The notes under the pieces are model-generated. The model was not told where the DNA came from, did no database searches, and saw only the letters and a list, made by a program, of their open reading frames with translations. Below, in pieces: positions 47,895 through 56,361 of a stretch of 64,000 nucleotides of DNA. Position 1 is the first letter of the stretch, and each line of letters begins with the position of its first letter. A program made the translations under genes and the position numbers. Origin of the DNA: Kushneria marisflavi (GTDB taxonomy: Bacteria; Pseudomonadota; Gammaproteobacteria; Pseudomonadales; Halomonadaceae); NCBI RefSeq assembly GCF_002157205.1, contig NZ_CP021358.1, forward strand, positions 2,914,001 to 2,978,000. Reading direction: 5' to 3'.

Positions 47895-49148
47895 ATGAAC
47901 ATAGAACTTGAAAAGTCATATCGGTTACTTCGTTTTTTAAATGCGCCCAAGCCTCATTGGTTCAAGGTGCTTTTTGGTTACCTTTCAAAACTATACCTTT
48001 TAGTATTGGGCTTGCCTGCTGCTTACCGACAGGACACGTTCAACCTTGCATTCGAAGACAATGGCATCAAGATTGCTGTGCGCCGGTTTATCTGGTCTTT
48101 GCATACCAGCTGGTTTCCGGTTCAGATGCGTTCTGACTACTTTTTCGATATTTCAGAGCGATTGGGGGAAAAGGCGTCACTGTCTCTGGTCGAATGGCTC
48201 CGGTCCAATAAGCACATCGCGCATTTTGAGCGCAGCATCTGGTGTGCAGACCTTGCCAGCGGGCTAATAGATAAGCAGCACGAAGATGAACTGACGTTCA
48301 GGCTCACGCCGAATGAAAAGGCATACCAGTATGATCGTCATTTCAAGAGTGCTATTAACAGTGCCGTGCAGGATATCGACAGGTTGCTTGAAAAGGAGAT
48401 GGAGACGTCCAAGGCGATCCATTTCAAGAAACTAAAGGACTCTTTCAACAAGGAAGAGGCCTATTCTGCGCTGCGTGATACCAAGACACTGTTCACCACC
48501 CTGGGGTGGGAGTGGTTTGTCATCAGCGGTACCTTTTTGGGAGCTGTGCGTGAGCAGGATTTTTTGGGTCACGACTATGACATCGATATCGGTGTGCTCT
48601 ATGAGCAGTTCGATATGGCGGCTCTGTCTGCGGCCGTGGAGAGCTCTGAAAATTGGTCGATCAAGTCTTCCAGTCAGTGCCTGTACCGCACCCCGCAGCC
48701 CGATGGTGATGTAGTGTATCACCGCATGGAAAAGCCGATTTTGGTCAAGATCAAACATCACACGGGGCTGATCGTGGATGTGTTTATCCATGTGCGTGAA
48801 AACGGCCTTTTATGGCACGGTTCTGCTATCCATCGCTGGGATAATGAAGATTTTTGGGTGGCTGAATACTTTCTTGGAAAGGAGAGCGTAAAAGGCCCTG
48901 ATGAAGCTGATCGGTATCTGACGGAAAACTATGGAGACTGGCGTACACCCGTCAAGAAGTTCGATTGCAGTATCGATCCCCCGAATATCAGCTACTCCAA
49001 TACGGCTAAATCAGTCAGTTACCTTTTGAAGGTCACCTACCGGTTTTTGTTAAATGGTGAGCGCGAGCAGGCCAGACGCTATATCGATACCATGACTGAA
49101 AAGGGCGTGCTTGCCAGGCGTGATGGTCACCTGCTGTTTGAAGATTGA
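47895..49148 (+). CDS. LicD/fukutin-family phosphotransferase
   Basis: A 417-residue protein. The C-terminal half has the LicD core WFVISGTFLGAVREQDF and DYDIDIGV (nucleotidyltransferase-fold DxD), then LIVDVFIH. LicD and fukutin relatives transfer phosphocholine or polyol phosphates from CDP donors. The N-terminal 200 residues have no recognised domain. Beside TagD and TagF it could add glycerol-phosphate (inferred) to a sugar. ATG 47895 follows AGGG, 18 nt after tagD. Its GC content rises again here. Confidence 0.82.
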   Translation: MNIELEKSYRLLRFLNAPKPHWFKVLFGYLSKLYLLVLGLPAAYRQDTFNLAFEDNGIKIAVRRFIWSLHTSWFPVQMRSDYFFDISERLGEKASLSLVEWLRSNKHIAHFERSIWCADLASGLIDKQHEDELTFRLTPNEKAYQYDRHFKSAINSAVQDIDRLLEKEMETSKAIHFKKLKDSFNKEEAYSALRDTKTLFTTLGWEWFVISGTFLGAVREQDFLGHDYDIDIGVLYEQFDMAALSAAVESSENWSIKSSSQCLYRTPQPDGDVVYHRMEKPILVKIKHHTGLIVDVFIHVRENGLLWHGSAIHRWDNEDFWVAEYFLGKESVKGPDEADRYLTENYGDWRTPVKKFDCSIDPPNISYSNTAKSVSYLLKVTYRFLLNGEREQARRYIDTMTEKGVLARRDGHLLFED

Positions 49149-49167
49149 TGGTGCTACCTGTCCAGAT

Positions 49168-50544
49168 ATGAAAAACATTTCGGGGTTTTCGGTTTATTCG
49201 AGTCTGGTCGCAAGGCTGGCAGATGCTTCCTGTATCATTGCTGCCGGCTTTGTGGCCTATTATTTCAGGTTTGGCCACGAGCCTGAGCTCATCGAGAGAT
49301 ACCAATGGATGATGCTGTCGGGCACGCTGCTCGGCAGTATCATTTTTTCTGCCTGTGGCATCTACAAGTCATGGCGCGGGGCAGTGCATGTGGTTCTGGT
49401 CAAGCTATTCAGCCGCGCCTTCCTGATTCTGGTGGCCATCATTGCTGCCTATCTGTTCTTCACGCAGACAGGTGAGCGGTTCTCACGCTTGTGGTTGGGG
49501 TATTGGTTAATCCTTTCCTTTTGCTTTTGCGTGGGTCTGCGCACGGTGGCCTATCCGGTTCTCAATCGCCTACGCAAGCGGGGTAAAAACCGCAAGAAAG
49601 TCATGTTGATTGGCAATAAAAAATCATGCATGCCTGCCGTGGCGAGATTGAAAAGGTTACCGTCGGCTGGTTTTGATGTAGTAGCGGTCAGGACCCTCTC
49701 ATCAGAACAGTGTATTTCCTTTCGTGATATCGACTGTGACACCTTTGATCCTCAAAGAGATGTCAAAATGGTTGTGGATGAGATATGGGTCTGCTTACCA
49801 CTCAGCCATGGACAGCAGGTTGAAAACGTTCTGAATGTTTTTAAATCAACGTTTGCCAATGTTCGTTACATGCCGGATATGCGCGAGTTTTTGTTGATCA
49901 ACCATGATGTATCGACCGTAGCAGGCATGTATTTACTCGATATGTCATGTAGTCCCATGAATGGCAATGCCAGAGTCGTAAAGGAAATTGAAGACAAACT
50001 GCTGGGTTTGCTGATATTCATACTGACCTTGCCTGTCATGTTGATAGTGCCCATTTTGATAAAGTTGACCTCAAAGGGACCTGTTTTTTACAAACAAAAA
50101 AGAATGGGGTGGAATGGTAAGTCTTTTAATATGCTTAAATTCCGGACCATGCCTATCAATAATGAAAAAGAGGGGGTTACTTGGGGCAACGCCAGTCGAA
50201 AAAAGACAACGCCTGTCGGCAGGTTTTTGAGAAAAACCAGCATCGATGAATTTCCGCAGATTTTTAATGTACTCAAGGGCGATATGTCGCTGGTCGGTCC
50301 GCGGCCGGAACGGGTTCAGTTTGTTGAAAGGTTCAAACATGAAATACCGGGCTACATGCAAAAGCATATGGTCAAGGCCGGTATGACCGGTTGGGCGCAG
50401 GTACATGGCTGGCGCGGTGACACTTCGCTTGAAAAGCGCATTGAGATGGACCTCTGGTATATCGAAAACTGGTCTTTCTGGTTGGACATGAAGATCTTTT
50501 ATCTCACCGTGTTACACGGTTTCATCAATCGCAACGCAGGCTGA
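49168..50544 (+). CDS. WcaJ-type initiating sugar-phosphate transferase
   Basis: A 458-residue polyprenyl glycosylphosphotransferase. About four N-terminal TM helices are followed by a Rossmann-like region, another TM (LLGLLIFILTLPVMLIVPIL) and the catalytic domain with SKGPVFYKQKRMGWNGK, FRTM, RKTSIDEFPQIFNVLKGDMSLVGPRPE (read in parts). It would place the first sugar-phosphate, probably from UDP-Glc or UDP-Gal, on undecaprenyl phosphate at the inner membrane. ATG 49168 is chosen; it sits 19 nt after the LicD gene and ends the cluster. Confidence 0.93.
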   Translation: MKNISGFSVYSSLVARLADASCIIAAGFVAYYFRFGHEPELIERYQWMMLSGTLLGSIIFSACGIYKSWRGAVHVVLVKLFSRAFLILVAIIAAYLFFTQTGERFSRLWLGYWLILSFCFCVGLRTVAYPVLNRLRKRGKNRKKVMLIGNKKSCMPAVARLKRLPSAGFDVVAVRTLSSEQCISFRDIDCDTFDPQRDVKMVVDEIWVCLPLSHGQQVENVLNVFKSTFANVRYMPDMREFLLINHDVSTVAGMYLLDMSCSPMNGNARVVKEIEDKLLGLLIFILTLPVMLIVPILIKLTSKGPVFYKQKRMGWNGKSFNMLKFRTMPINNEKEGVTWGNASRKKTTPVGRFLRKTSIDEFPQIFNVLKGDMSLVGPRPERVQFVERFKHEIPGYMQKHMVKAGMTGWAQVHGWRGDTSLEKRIEMDLWYIENWSFWLDMKIFYLTVLHGFINRNAG

Positions 50545-50710
50545 GCTACCCGGATAGCCACCAACTGTTGGCTGTCTGAAACCTTGCTTTCATGGCAGGG
50601 TATGTCTCACGCCTATCCTGATTCGAGGCCATGCCTTGCGTTAGCCCATATGACAAGATGATCTCGTTGTCGGCTATGCTGTTATCAAGCTTTTTTCAGT
50701 CGAGTCCGTC

Positions 50711-52186
50711 ATGCCAAACGCTCTCTCCAACGCCTCTGATCCGCTGATCCCCGTTGTGCTTTCCGGTGGGTCAGGCACCCGGCTCTGGCCGGTTTCCCGT
50801 CGCGATTATCCCAAACAGTTTTTACCCCTGATGGATGCCGAGCACTCTCTGCTGCAGCAGACCCTCCAGCGCCTTGAAGGGATGGCGGAGGTTGGTGCGC
50901 CCATTTTGGTCTGCAACGAGGTGCACCGTTTTCTGGTCGCCGAGCAGTTGCGCCAGATCGATATGGCGCATGGGGGAATCCTGCTTGAGCCTGCCGGGCG
51001 CAATACGGCGCCTGCCATCGCGCTGGCCGCGTTTCAGGCGCTGAACACCCATGAAGATGCGCTGCTACTGGTGATGCCGGCCGATCACGTCATCGGGGAT
51101 GTTCAGGTCTTTCATCAGGCGCTTGAAAGGGGGCGAGCAATGGCGGAGCAGGGAAGGCTGGTCACCTTCGGCATTACGCCGACATCCCCCCATACCGGCT
51201 ACGGCTATATTCGCGCCGGTACGCCGATGGGTGAGGGCTTCACCGTTGATGCCTTCGTTGAAAAGCCGAACAGCACAACGGCGCAGACTTATCTCTCGAA
51301 AGGGAAATATTACTGGAACAGCGGCATGTTCATGTTCCGCGCACAAACGTATCTGGCAGCGCTTGAGCAGCACGCGCCAGAGATTTTGGAGGCCGTGACA
51401 CGAGCCTGGCAGACATGTACACGCGATCTGGACTTTACCCGGGTCGATCATTCGGCCTTCGAGCAAAGCCCGGATATTTCAATCGACTACGCCGTGATGG
51501 AGCATACAGATCAGGCAGTGGTGCTGCCGCTGGCAAGCCCCTGGAGCGATATCGGCGCCTGGGATGCGGTCTTTGAGGCACGTGGCGATGAGCGCGATGC
51601 GCAAGGCAATGTCTCGACCGGCGATGTGCTGCTGCACGACACCACGGACAGCCTGGTCATGAGCCAGTCACGGCTGGTCGCGACGCTTGGGCTTGCCAAT
51701 ATCGTGGCCATCGAGACCGAGGATGCCATTTTGCTGGCCGATCGCAGCCGCATGCAGGACCTCAGGCATGTGGTGGCAAGGCTTGAACGTGACGGGCGTA
51801 CAGAAAGTCGTGCCCATTGCCGGGTTCATCGGCCCTGGGGCTGGTATCGCACGATGGTTCGAGAGCTTGGCTTTCAGGTCAAGGAGATCATGGTGACGCC
51901 GGGCGCGGCCCTGTCACTGCAGATGCATCATCACCGCGCCGAGCACTGGGTCGTGGTGCAGGGGACGGCGAAAGTGACCCGGGCCGATCGCGATGACCCG
52001 GCGATGACCTCACTGCGCTCGATGCTGGTGACCGAGGATGAGTCCATATATCTGCCGCTGGGCACAGTGCATCGTCTGGAAAACCCGGGCAAAGTGCCGC
52101 TCAAGCTGATCGAGGTACAGACCGGGCGCTATCTCGATGAAGATGACATCGTGCGCTTTGAAGATGTCTATAACCGGGTTGAGTGA
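50711..52186 (+). CDS. manC: Mannose-1-phosphate guanylyltransferase / mannose-6-phosphate isomerase
   Basis: A 491-residue bifunctional enzyme. The guanylyltransferase domain starts with LSGGSGTRLWPVSRRDYPKQ (20 residues), then FVEKPN and YYWNSGMFMF. The isomerase cupin is at about 375-480, with SLQMHHHRAEHWVVVQG supplying the metal ligands. It makes GDP-mannose, a precursor for surface glycans. It is 166 bp after the WcaJ-type gene; it may be separately transcribed. Confidence 0.96.
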   Translation: MPNALSNASDPLIPVVLSGGSGTRLWPVSRRDYPKQFLPLMDAEHSLLQQTLQRLEGMAEVGAPILVCNEVHRFLVAEQLRQIDMAHGGILLEPAGRNTAPAIALAAFQALNTHEDALLLVMPADHVIGDVQVFHQALERGRAMAEQGRLVTFGITPTSPHTGYGYIRAGTPMGEGFTVDAFVEKPNSTTAQTYLSKGKYYWNSGMFMFRAQTYLAALEQHAPEILEAVTRAWQTCTRDLDFTRVDHSAFEQSPDISIDYAVMEHTDQAVVLPLASPWSDIGAWDAVFEARGDERDAQGNVSTGDVLLHDTTDSLVMSQSRLVATLGLANIVAIETEDAILLADRSRMQDLRHVVARLERDGRTESRAHCRVHRPWGWYRTMVRELGFQVKEIMVTPGAALSLQMHHHRAEHWVVVQGTAKVTRADRDDPAMTSLRSMLVTEDESIYLPLGTVHRLENPGKVPLKLIEVQTGRYLDEDDIVRFEDVYNRVE

Positions 52187-52225
52187 CCGCTGGGCGGACG
52201 TTCTCCGGCCCTGATGCGCCCAACG

Positions 52226-52255
52226 AAAAACGGCACCCCGTGGGGTGCCGTTTTT
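52226..52255. terminator. Bidirectional terminator between manC and mqo
   Basis: AAAAACGGCACCCC (52226-52239), loop GT, GGGGTGCCGTTTTT (52242-52255). Very strong; serves both convergent genes. Confidence 0.93.
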
Positions 52256-52271
52256 GTTGGCTCTAAAGCGA

Positions 52272-53966
52272 TCAGACGTGGTCTGTCGAATCGCTCTCTT
52301 GCGAATGAGCCTGCGTCTGCCCGGTTTCCTGCCCCAGCGCCCGCTGACGGAACGCTTCAACGCGCTGGGCGTTGTCGCCTCTGGGCTGGGTGTCATCAAG
52401 CTCGAGCACGCTGCTGGTGTAGGCGCGCACCGCGTTGATCATCTCGGGGTTGCCGTTGAGCGTCTGCCCGTAGGACGGAATGATGCGATTAAGCTTTGCT
52501 TTCCATTCTTCGGAGGCCAGCTCCTGTGGGAAGATCTTTTCCATCAGCCCCAGCATGATGGTCGGCGATGTGGAAGCACCCGGTGAGGCGCCCAGCAGGG
52601 CCGACATGGTGCCGTCTTCTGAGGCCACGACTTCGGTACCGAACTGCAGTACGCCGCCCTTGTCGTCCTTGTCCTTGATAATCTGAACGCGCTGGCCGGC
52701 GGTGATCAGTTCCCAGTCATCGCGCTTGGCTTCGGGGAAGTAGGCCTTGAGGGCTTCAAAACGATCATCTTCGGATTGAACGACCTGGCCGACCAGATAC
52801 TGCACCAGATTAAAGTTATCCATTCCGACCTGCATCATGGGCACGGTGTTGTGCATCGTCAGCGAGCCGAACAGATCCGTCCACGAGCCTTCCTTCAGGA
52901 ATCTGGTCGAGAAGGTGGCGAAGGGGCCGAACAGCAGACGCGGCTGGCCATCGAGCATGCGACGATCCAGGTGCGGTACTGACATTGGGGGCGAGCCTTC
53001 CGCGGCCAGACCGTACGCCTTGACGTCATGGCGTGCGACGACCTCGGGATTGCTGGTCACCAAAAACTGTCCGCCTACCGGGAAGCCGGCGTACTGCTCG
53101 GCTTCGGGGATGCCCGACTCCTGCAGCAACGGCAGGGCCGCACCGCCGGCGCCAATGAAGACGCGACGAGCGTTCACGCTATGTTCACGGCCGCCGTTGT
53201 CGAGATCGGCGATGGTGACCTTCCAGGTGCCATCATCGTTGCGATCCAGACCGCGAACTTCACTGCCGGTGCTCAGGGTGAAGTTTTCGTGATTCTGGTC
53301 CAGTGCAGCGATCAACTGACGAGTAACTTCACCCCAGTTGGCATCCGTACCGGGCTTCATGTAGGTGGCAGCCACGTGCTGGGAGCTGTCACGTCCGGCC
53401 ATCATGGCCGGTACCCATTGACGCAGAACGTCCGGGTCTTCGGTGTATTCCATGGCGTCATAGAAGGCGTTCTGCTTCATGCCTTCATAGCGCTTGTGCA
53501 GAAAATCAACGTTGTCGTCACCCCATACGAAGCTGACATGTGGGGTGTTGTTGATAAAGGAGGAGGGGTCATGCATGACGCCATTGAGAATCTGATAGGA
53601 CAAAAACTGGCGAGTAATTTCAAAGGCTTCGGTAATTTTTGGCGGACGTGAAACGTCCACACTGCCATCTTCGAGCTGTGGGGTGTAGTTCATCTCGCAA
53701 AAGGCGGAGTGGCCGGTGCCGGCATTGTTCCAGCCGTTGGAGCTTTCTTCGGCCACATGGTCCAGGCGCTCGTAGAGATTGACCTTCCAGTCAGGCTGGA
53801 GCTCTTCCAGATAAGTGCCCAGTACGGCGCTCATGATGCCACCACCGACCATGACAACATCGACGGTGTCGTCATCACTGGTCCCGGCACTGTTCTCGGA
53901 GGCCAGCGTGTAGCTTGAGACCATACATAAATTCATGCATAGCGCCGCTGTTAAATGTTTTTTCAT
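52272..53966 (-). CDS. mqo: Malate:quinone oxidoreductase
   Basis: A 564-residue flavoprotein. The FAD-binding motif is VDVVMVGGGIMSAVLG, and SSNGWNNAGTGHSA is the Mqo hallmark. ATG 53966 starts a leader MKKHLTAALCMNLCMVSSYTL that resembles the short hydrophobic leader of E. coli Mqo; an upstream start at 54032 is less likely. It oxidises malate to oxaloacetate and feeds quinone at the membrane. The end is acidic/Gln-rich. Confidence 0.95.
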   Translation of the reverse strand: MKKHLTAALCMNLCMVSSYTLASENSAGTSDDDTVDVVMVGGGIMSAVLGTYLEELQPDWKVNLYERLDHVAEESSNGWNNAGTGHSAFCEMNYTPQLEDGSVDVSRPPKITEAFEITRQFLSYQILNGVMHDPSSFINNTPHVSFVWGDDNVDFLHKRYEGMKQNAFYDAMEYTEDPDVLRQWVPAMMAGRDSSQHVAATYMKPGTDANWGEVTRQLIAALDQNHENFTLSTGSEVRGLDRNDDGTWKVTIADLDNGGREHSVNARRVFIGAGGAALPLLQESGIPEAEQYAGFPVGGQFLVTSNPEVVARHDVKAYGLAAEGSPPMSVPHLDRRMLDGQPRLLFGPFATFSTRFLKEGSWTDLFGSLTMHNTVPMMQVGMDNFNLVQYLVGQVVQSEDDRFEALKAYFPEAKRDDWELITAGQRVQIIKDKDDKGGVLQFGTEVVASEDGTMSALLGASPGASTSPTIMLGLMEKIFPQELASEEWKAKLNRIIPSYGQTLNGNPEMINAVRAYTSSVLELDDTQPRGDNAQRVEAFRQRALGQETGQTQAHSQESDSTDHV

Positions 53967-54328
53967 GATTAAAAATATCTCGGCTTGCCAATCCGGGACT
54001 CTATCCGAGGCTGGATTGAGACACCCTGTCACAAAAGAACCGGCAGAAATTAAGAAACGTTAAAGAATAAGTGCGGCACTTTAACGCAGCTGTTCTTATA
54101 AAGGCGTTTATGAAGTTATAAAAAATGCGGACCGATTTTATTTAATTCAAAAAATAAAGTGTCGGCAGTCATCAAGGATCGAGAGGGAGGGCGGCAAAAA
54201 GCGTGATACAGACAGGAAAAATCCGCCTTGAGCGGATCGAAAACAGGGCAAAACGATAAAGCGTTCGATGTTCTTTTTATAGCGGTAAATGCATTTCCGG
54301 GCATTTGGGCAAAAGGATGCAGCGTGGA
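53967..54328. promoter_or_regulatory. mqo upstream region with a CGTTAAAG/CTTTAACG dyad
   Basis: An AT-rich 362-bp non-coding stretch. A perfect 8-bp inverted repeat lies at 54058-54065 and 54079-54086 with a 13-bp spacer, about 92 bp upstream of the mqo start. It fits a regulator operator, though the regulator is unknown. Short poly-A/T tracts nearby may include the promoter. Confidence 0.55.
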
Positions 54329-54556
54329 TCAGGTGGCATTCCATTCCCTGATGCGGCGCAGCGTCGGGGCATCATAATCATCGTCGTTGGCGCTGTTATC
54401 GCGGGTGCGGGGGCGGGCAGCGCCGATGATGATCAGAGCGTGCTCATCTCCTGCCGGTCTTTTGGTTGCCTGAGCGGTGCGTCCGAAACGGCTCGCAATC
54501 CATAGACTGATACCACACCACGCGATCACTGCCGTTGTCATTAACAAGGAAGCCAT
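54329..54556 (-). CDS. Small single-TM protein of unknown function
   Basis: A 75-residue protein starting MASLLMTTAVIAWCGISLW at ATG 54556, with AGGAG correctly spaced upstream (54564-54568). One N-terminal TM helix is followed by a basic then acidic soluble tail (RTRDNSANDDDYDAPTLRR). No known domain. The RBS and composition support a real gene, but homologues would be needed to confirm. Confidence 0.6.
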   Translation of the reverse strand: MASLLMTTAVIAWCGISLWIASRFGRTAQATKRPAGDEHALIIIGAARPRTRDNSANDDDYDAPTLRRIREWNAT

Positions 54557-55075
54557 GAGCATTCTCCTGCGTAAGGGGGTTGGTAGTGATGGTGACGATT
54601 CAACATGACGCCAGGGCGTCAGGTAGATGACAGTTTGGTGAAAATAACGGTACCGATACGTCCATGAGGCATTTTTTGACGCTACAGAAAATCTCGTGAA
54701 ATCCGGATCAGGAAATGGAGTACCACGACTTGATGGAGGCGATGGCGTGTTGAACTGGTCTTTTTAAAACCGTCCTTTTATCAATTGCTTGCTGAGAAGA
54801 TTAATTTCTTGTCTTTTTAGGGGTTAATTTTCCGGAGTGAAAAGCCATTCATTGGTATTGCGTTGTCAGTAGAAATCTAATGCCTTGATTCAGTGTTAGG
54901 TATGAATTCGTCGATTCTGTTTTGGCACAAACTGGTTAAGGAATTTGATAAGCCTCTTGATACTGCTGTCTTATTTTGACGATTAGGCCGCAAATCTGCA
55001 CATATTGTTACCTTTAGTTGCGTCATCTTTCTCCTCGTTCACATTTACCGCATTAGACGGTGGAGAAAGGAAAAA
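54557..55075. other. AT-rich intergenic stretch, no gene seen
   Basis: About 520 bp with no supported coding frame or terminator and low GC compared with flanks. It precedes the small Gly/His-rich gene, so a promoter is likely in the right part, but nothing specific can be fixed. Confidence 0.5.
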
Positions 55076-55258
55076 ATGAGTCAGGCAACCATTGCACTTC
55101 TTATTATTTTGTTCCTTGGCGGCTCTGTTGCCTGGTGGAATGGCAATCGTCACGACAGCGGCAGCCACGGCGGTCATGCGGGCTATCATCAGGATGGTGG
55201 GCACGGCGGTAACGGCGGTGGCAGCACTTTTATTCCTGACCCGCAGCAGTGTTCGTGA
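55076..55258 (+). CDS. Small Gly/His-rich membrane-anchored peptide
   Basis: A 60-residue protein starting at ATG 55076, with AAAGGA just upstream. Residues about 5-20 form one hydrophobic helix (TIALLIILFLGGSVAWW). The remainder has several His in a Gly-rich context (HDSGSHGGHAGYHQDGGHGG, residues 26-45), which could bind metal, and ends PQQCS. No homologous family is recognised. A good RBS and a strong terminator downstream support expression. Confidence 0.6.
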   Translation: MSQATIALLIILFLGGSVAWWNGNRHDSGSHGGHAGYHQDGGHGGNGGGSTFIPDPQQCS

Positions 55259-55325
55259 CCGGCAGCTGTTTAAAAGCATTCAAGTGGCACTGATGGCATG
55301 ACCACCCTCATGGCATCAGTGGCTG

Positions 55326-55358
55326 AAAAGGGCTCACCGCATTGCGGTGGGCCCTTTT
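55326..55358 (+). terminator. Intrinsic terminator
   Basis: AAAAGGGCTCACCGC (55326-55340), loop ATT, GCGGTGGGCCCTTTT (55344-55358), with one T-G wobble. Strong; it follows the small peptide gene. Confidence 0.88.
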
Positions 55359-55521
55359 CGTTATGGGCATGAAAAAGGCGTGGGCATGGCGCTTGCGCCC
55401 CTGTCCGAAAGGTTTGAGCGGCCCGGGAGGGGGTTGGCGCGCAATATGGTGTGTGGGGGTAAAAAAAGGCTATTCTGATGATCTTTGCTAATAAACGGGC
55501 TTTTTTCGTAGGGCGAACGCC

Positions 55522-56340
55522 ATGACATCAACGCCACAACAGCCGCTACTGGTGTTTACGGATCTGGATGGCTCCTTGCTGGACCATGCCACCTATGACT
55601 ATACGCCGGCCATGACCTGGCTTGAGCGTCTTAGAGAAGGGGCGGTGCCGGTGATCATCAATACCAGCAAGACCGCGGCAGAGGTCATGGTACTGCATCA
55701 GGCGTTAGGGCTTGATGCGCCCTTTATTGCCGAGAACGGAGCCTCGATTCATCTGCCGGCTTCCTGGTGTCTGAATGAAACGCCTGATGAGCGCGGCTGG
55801 GCCGATATTGTGCTTGGCGAATCCTACCGCCGGATTCGCGATGTTCTGGAGGCGATCAGGGCCACCGAAGGCTTCCAGTTCAGAGGTTTTGGCGATTTCA
55901 GTATTGATGAGGTGGCCGAGCATACCGGGCTTGATATCCACGATGCCGAGCTTGCCCATCTGCGGGAAGCCTCAGAACCCCTGATCTGGGAAGACACGGA
56001 GGAGGCGCTCGAGCGCTTTCGCCTGTTGTTGATTGGTGCCGGCCTGAGCCTGACCCAGGGGGGGCGTTTCTATCACGTGCTGGGGGATAACAGTGGCAAG
56101 GGGCGCGCGATGGCCTGGCTGGTGGATCGCTATCACCTGCTCAAGGGGCAGCGTCCTCTGACCGTGGGTCTGGGAGATGGCCCCAACGATATACCGATGC
56201 TGGAAAGCGTCGACCGGGCGGTGCTGATTCGCGGTGAGCATGACACCCCGATCCGTATCGTCGAGACTGTCCAACTTTATACAACAACACAAAAGGGCCC
56301 GGCAGGATGGTCGGAAGGTCTTGATCACTGGCTGGGCTGA
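55522..56340 (+). CDS. HAD phosphatase, mannosyl-/glucosyl-3-phosphoglycerate phosphatase-like
   Basis: A 272-residue HAD-IIB enzyme. Motif I is FTDLDGSLLD, motif II INTSKTAAEV, motif III Lys is in NSGKGRAMAW, and motif IV GLGDGPNDIPML. The MPGP/YedP subfamily has the same layout. It is 21 nt before the GT81-like synthase, so its substrate is probably glucosyl-3-phosphoglycerate, giving glucosylglycerate. Cytoplasmic. Confidence 0.9.
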   Translation: MTSTPQQPLLVFTDLDGSLLDHATYDYTPAMTWLERLREGAVPVIINTSKTAAEVMVLHQALGLDAPFIAENGASIHLPASWCLNETPDERGWADIVLGESYRRIRDVLEAIRATEGFQFRGFGDFSIDEVAEHTGLDIHDAELAHLREASEPLIWEDTEEALERFRLLLIGAGLSLTQGGRFYHVLGDNSGKGRAMAWLVDRYHLLKGQRPLTVGLGDGPNDIPMLESVDRAVLIRGEHDTPIRIVETVQLYTTTQKGPAGWSEGLDHWLG

Positions 56341-56361
56341 CAGCGACAGGGAAAAGACGCC

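Noticed and set aside
54983..55279. 98-codon minus-strand frame over the small Gly/His-rich gene
   Set aside because: Low complexity Ala/Thr/Val reading with no RBS; the + strand frame has a good RBS and a terminator.
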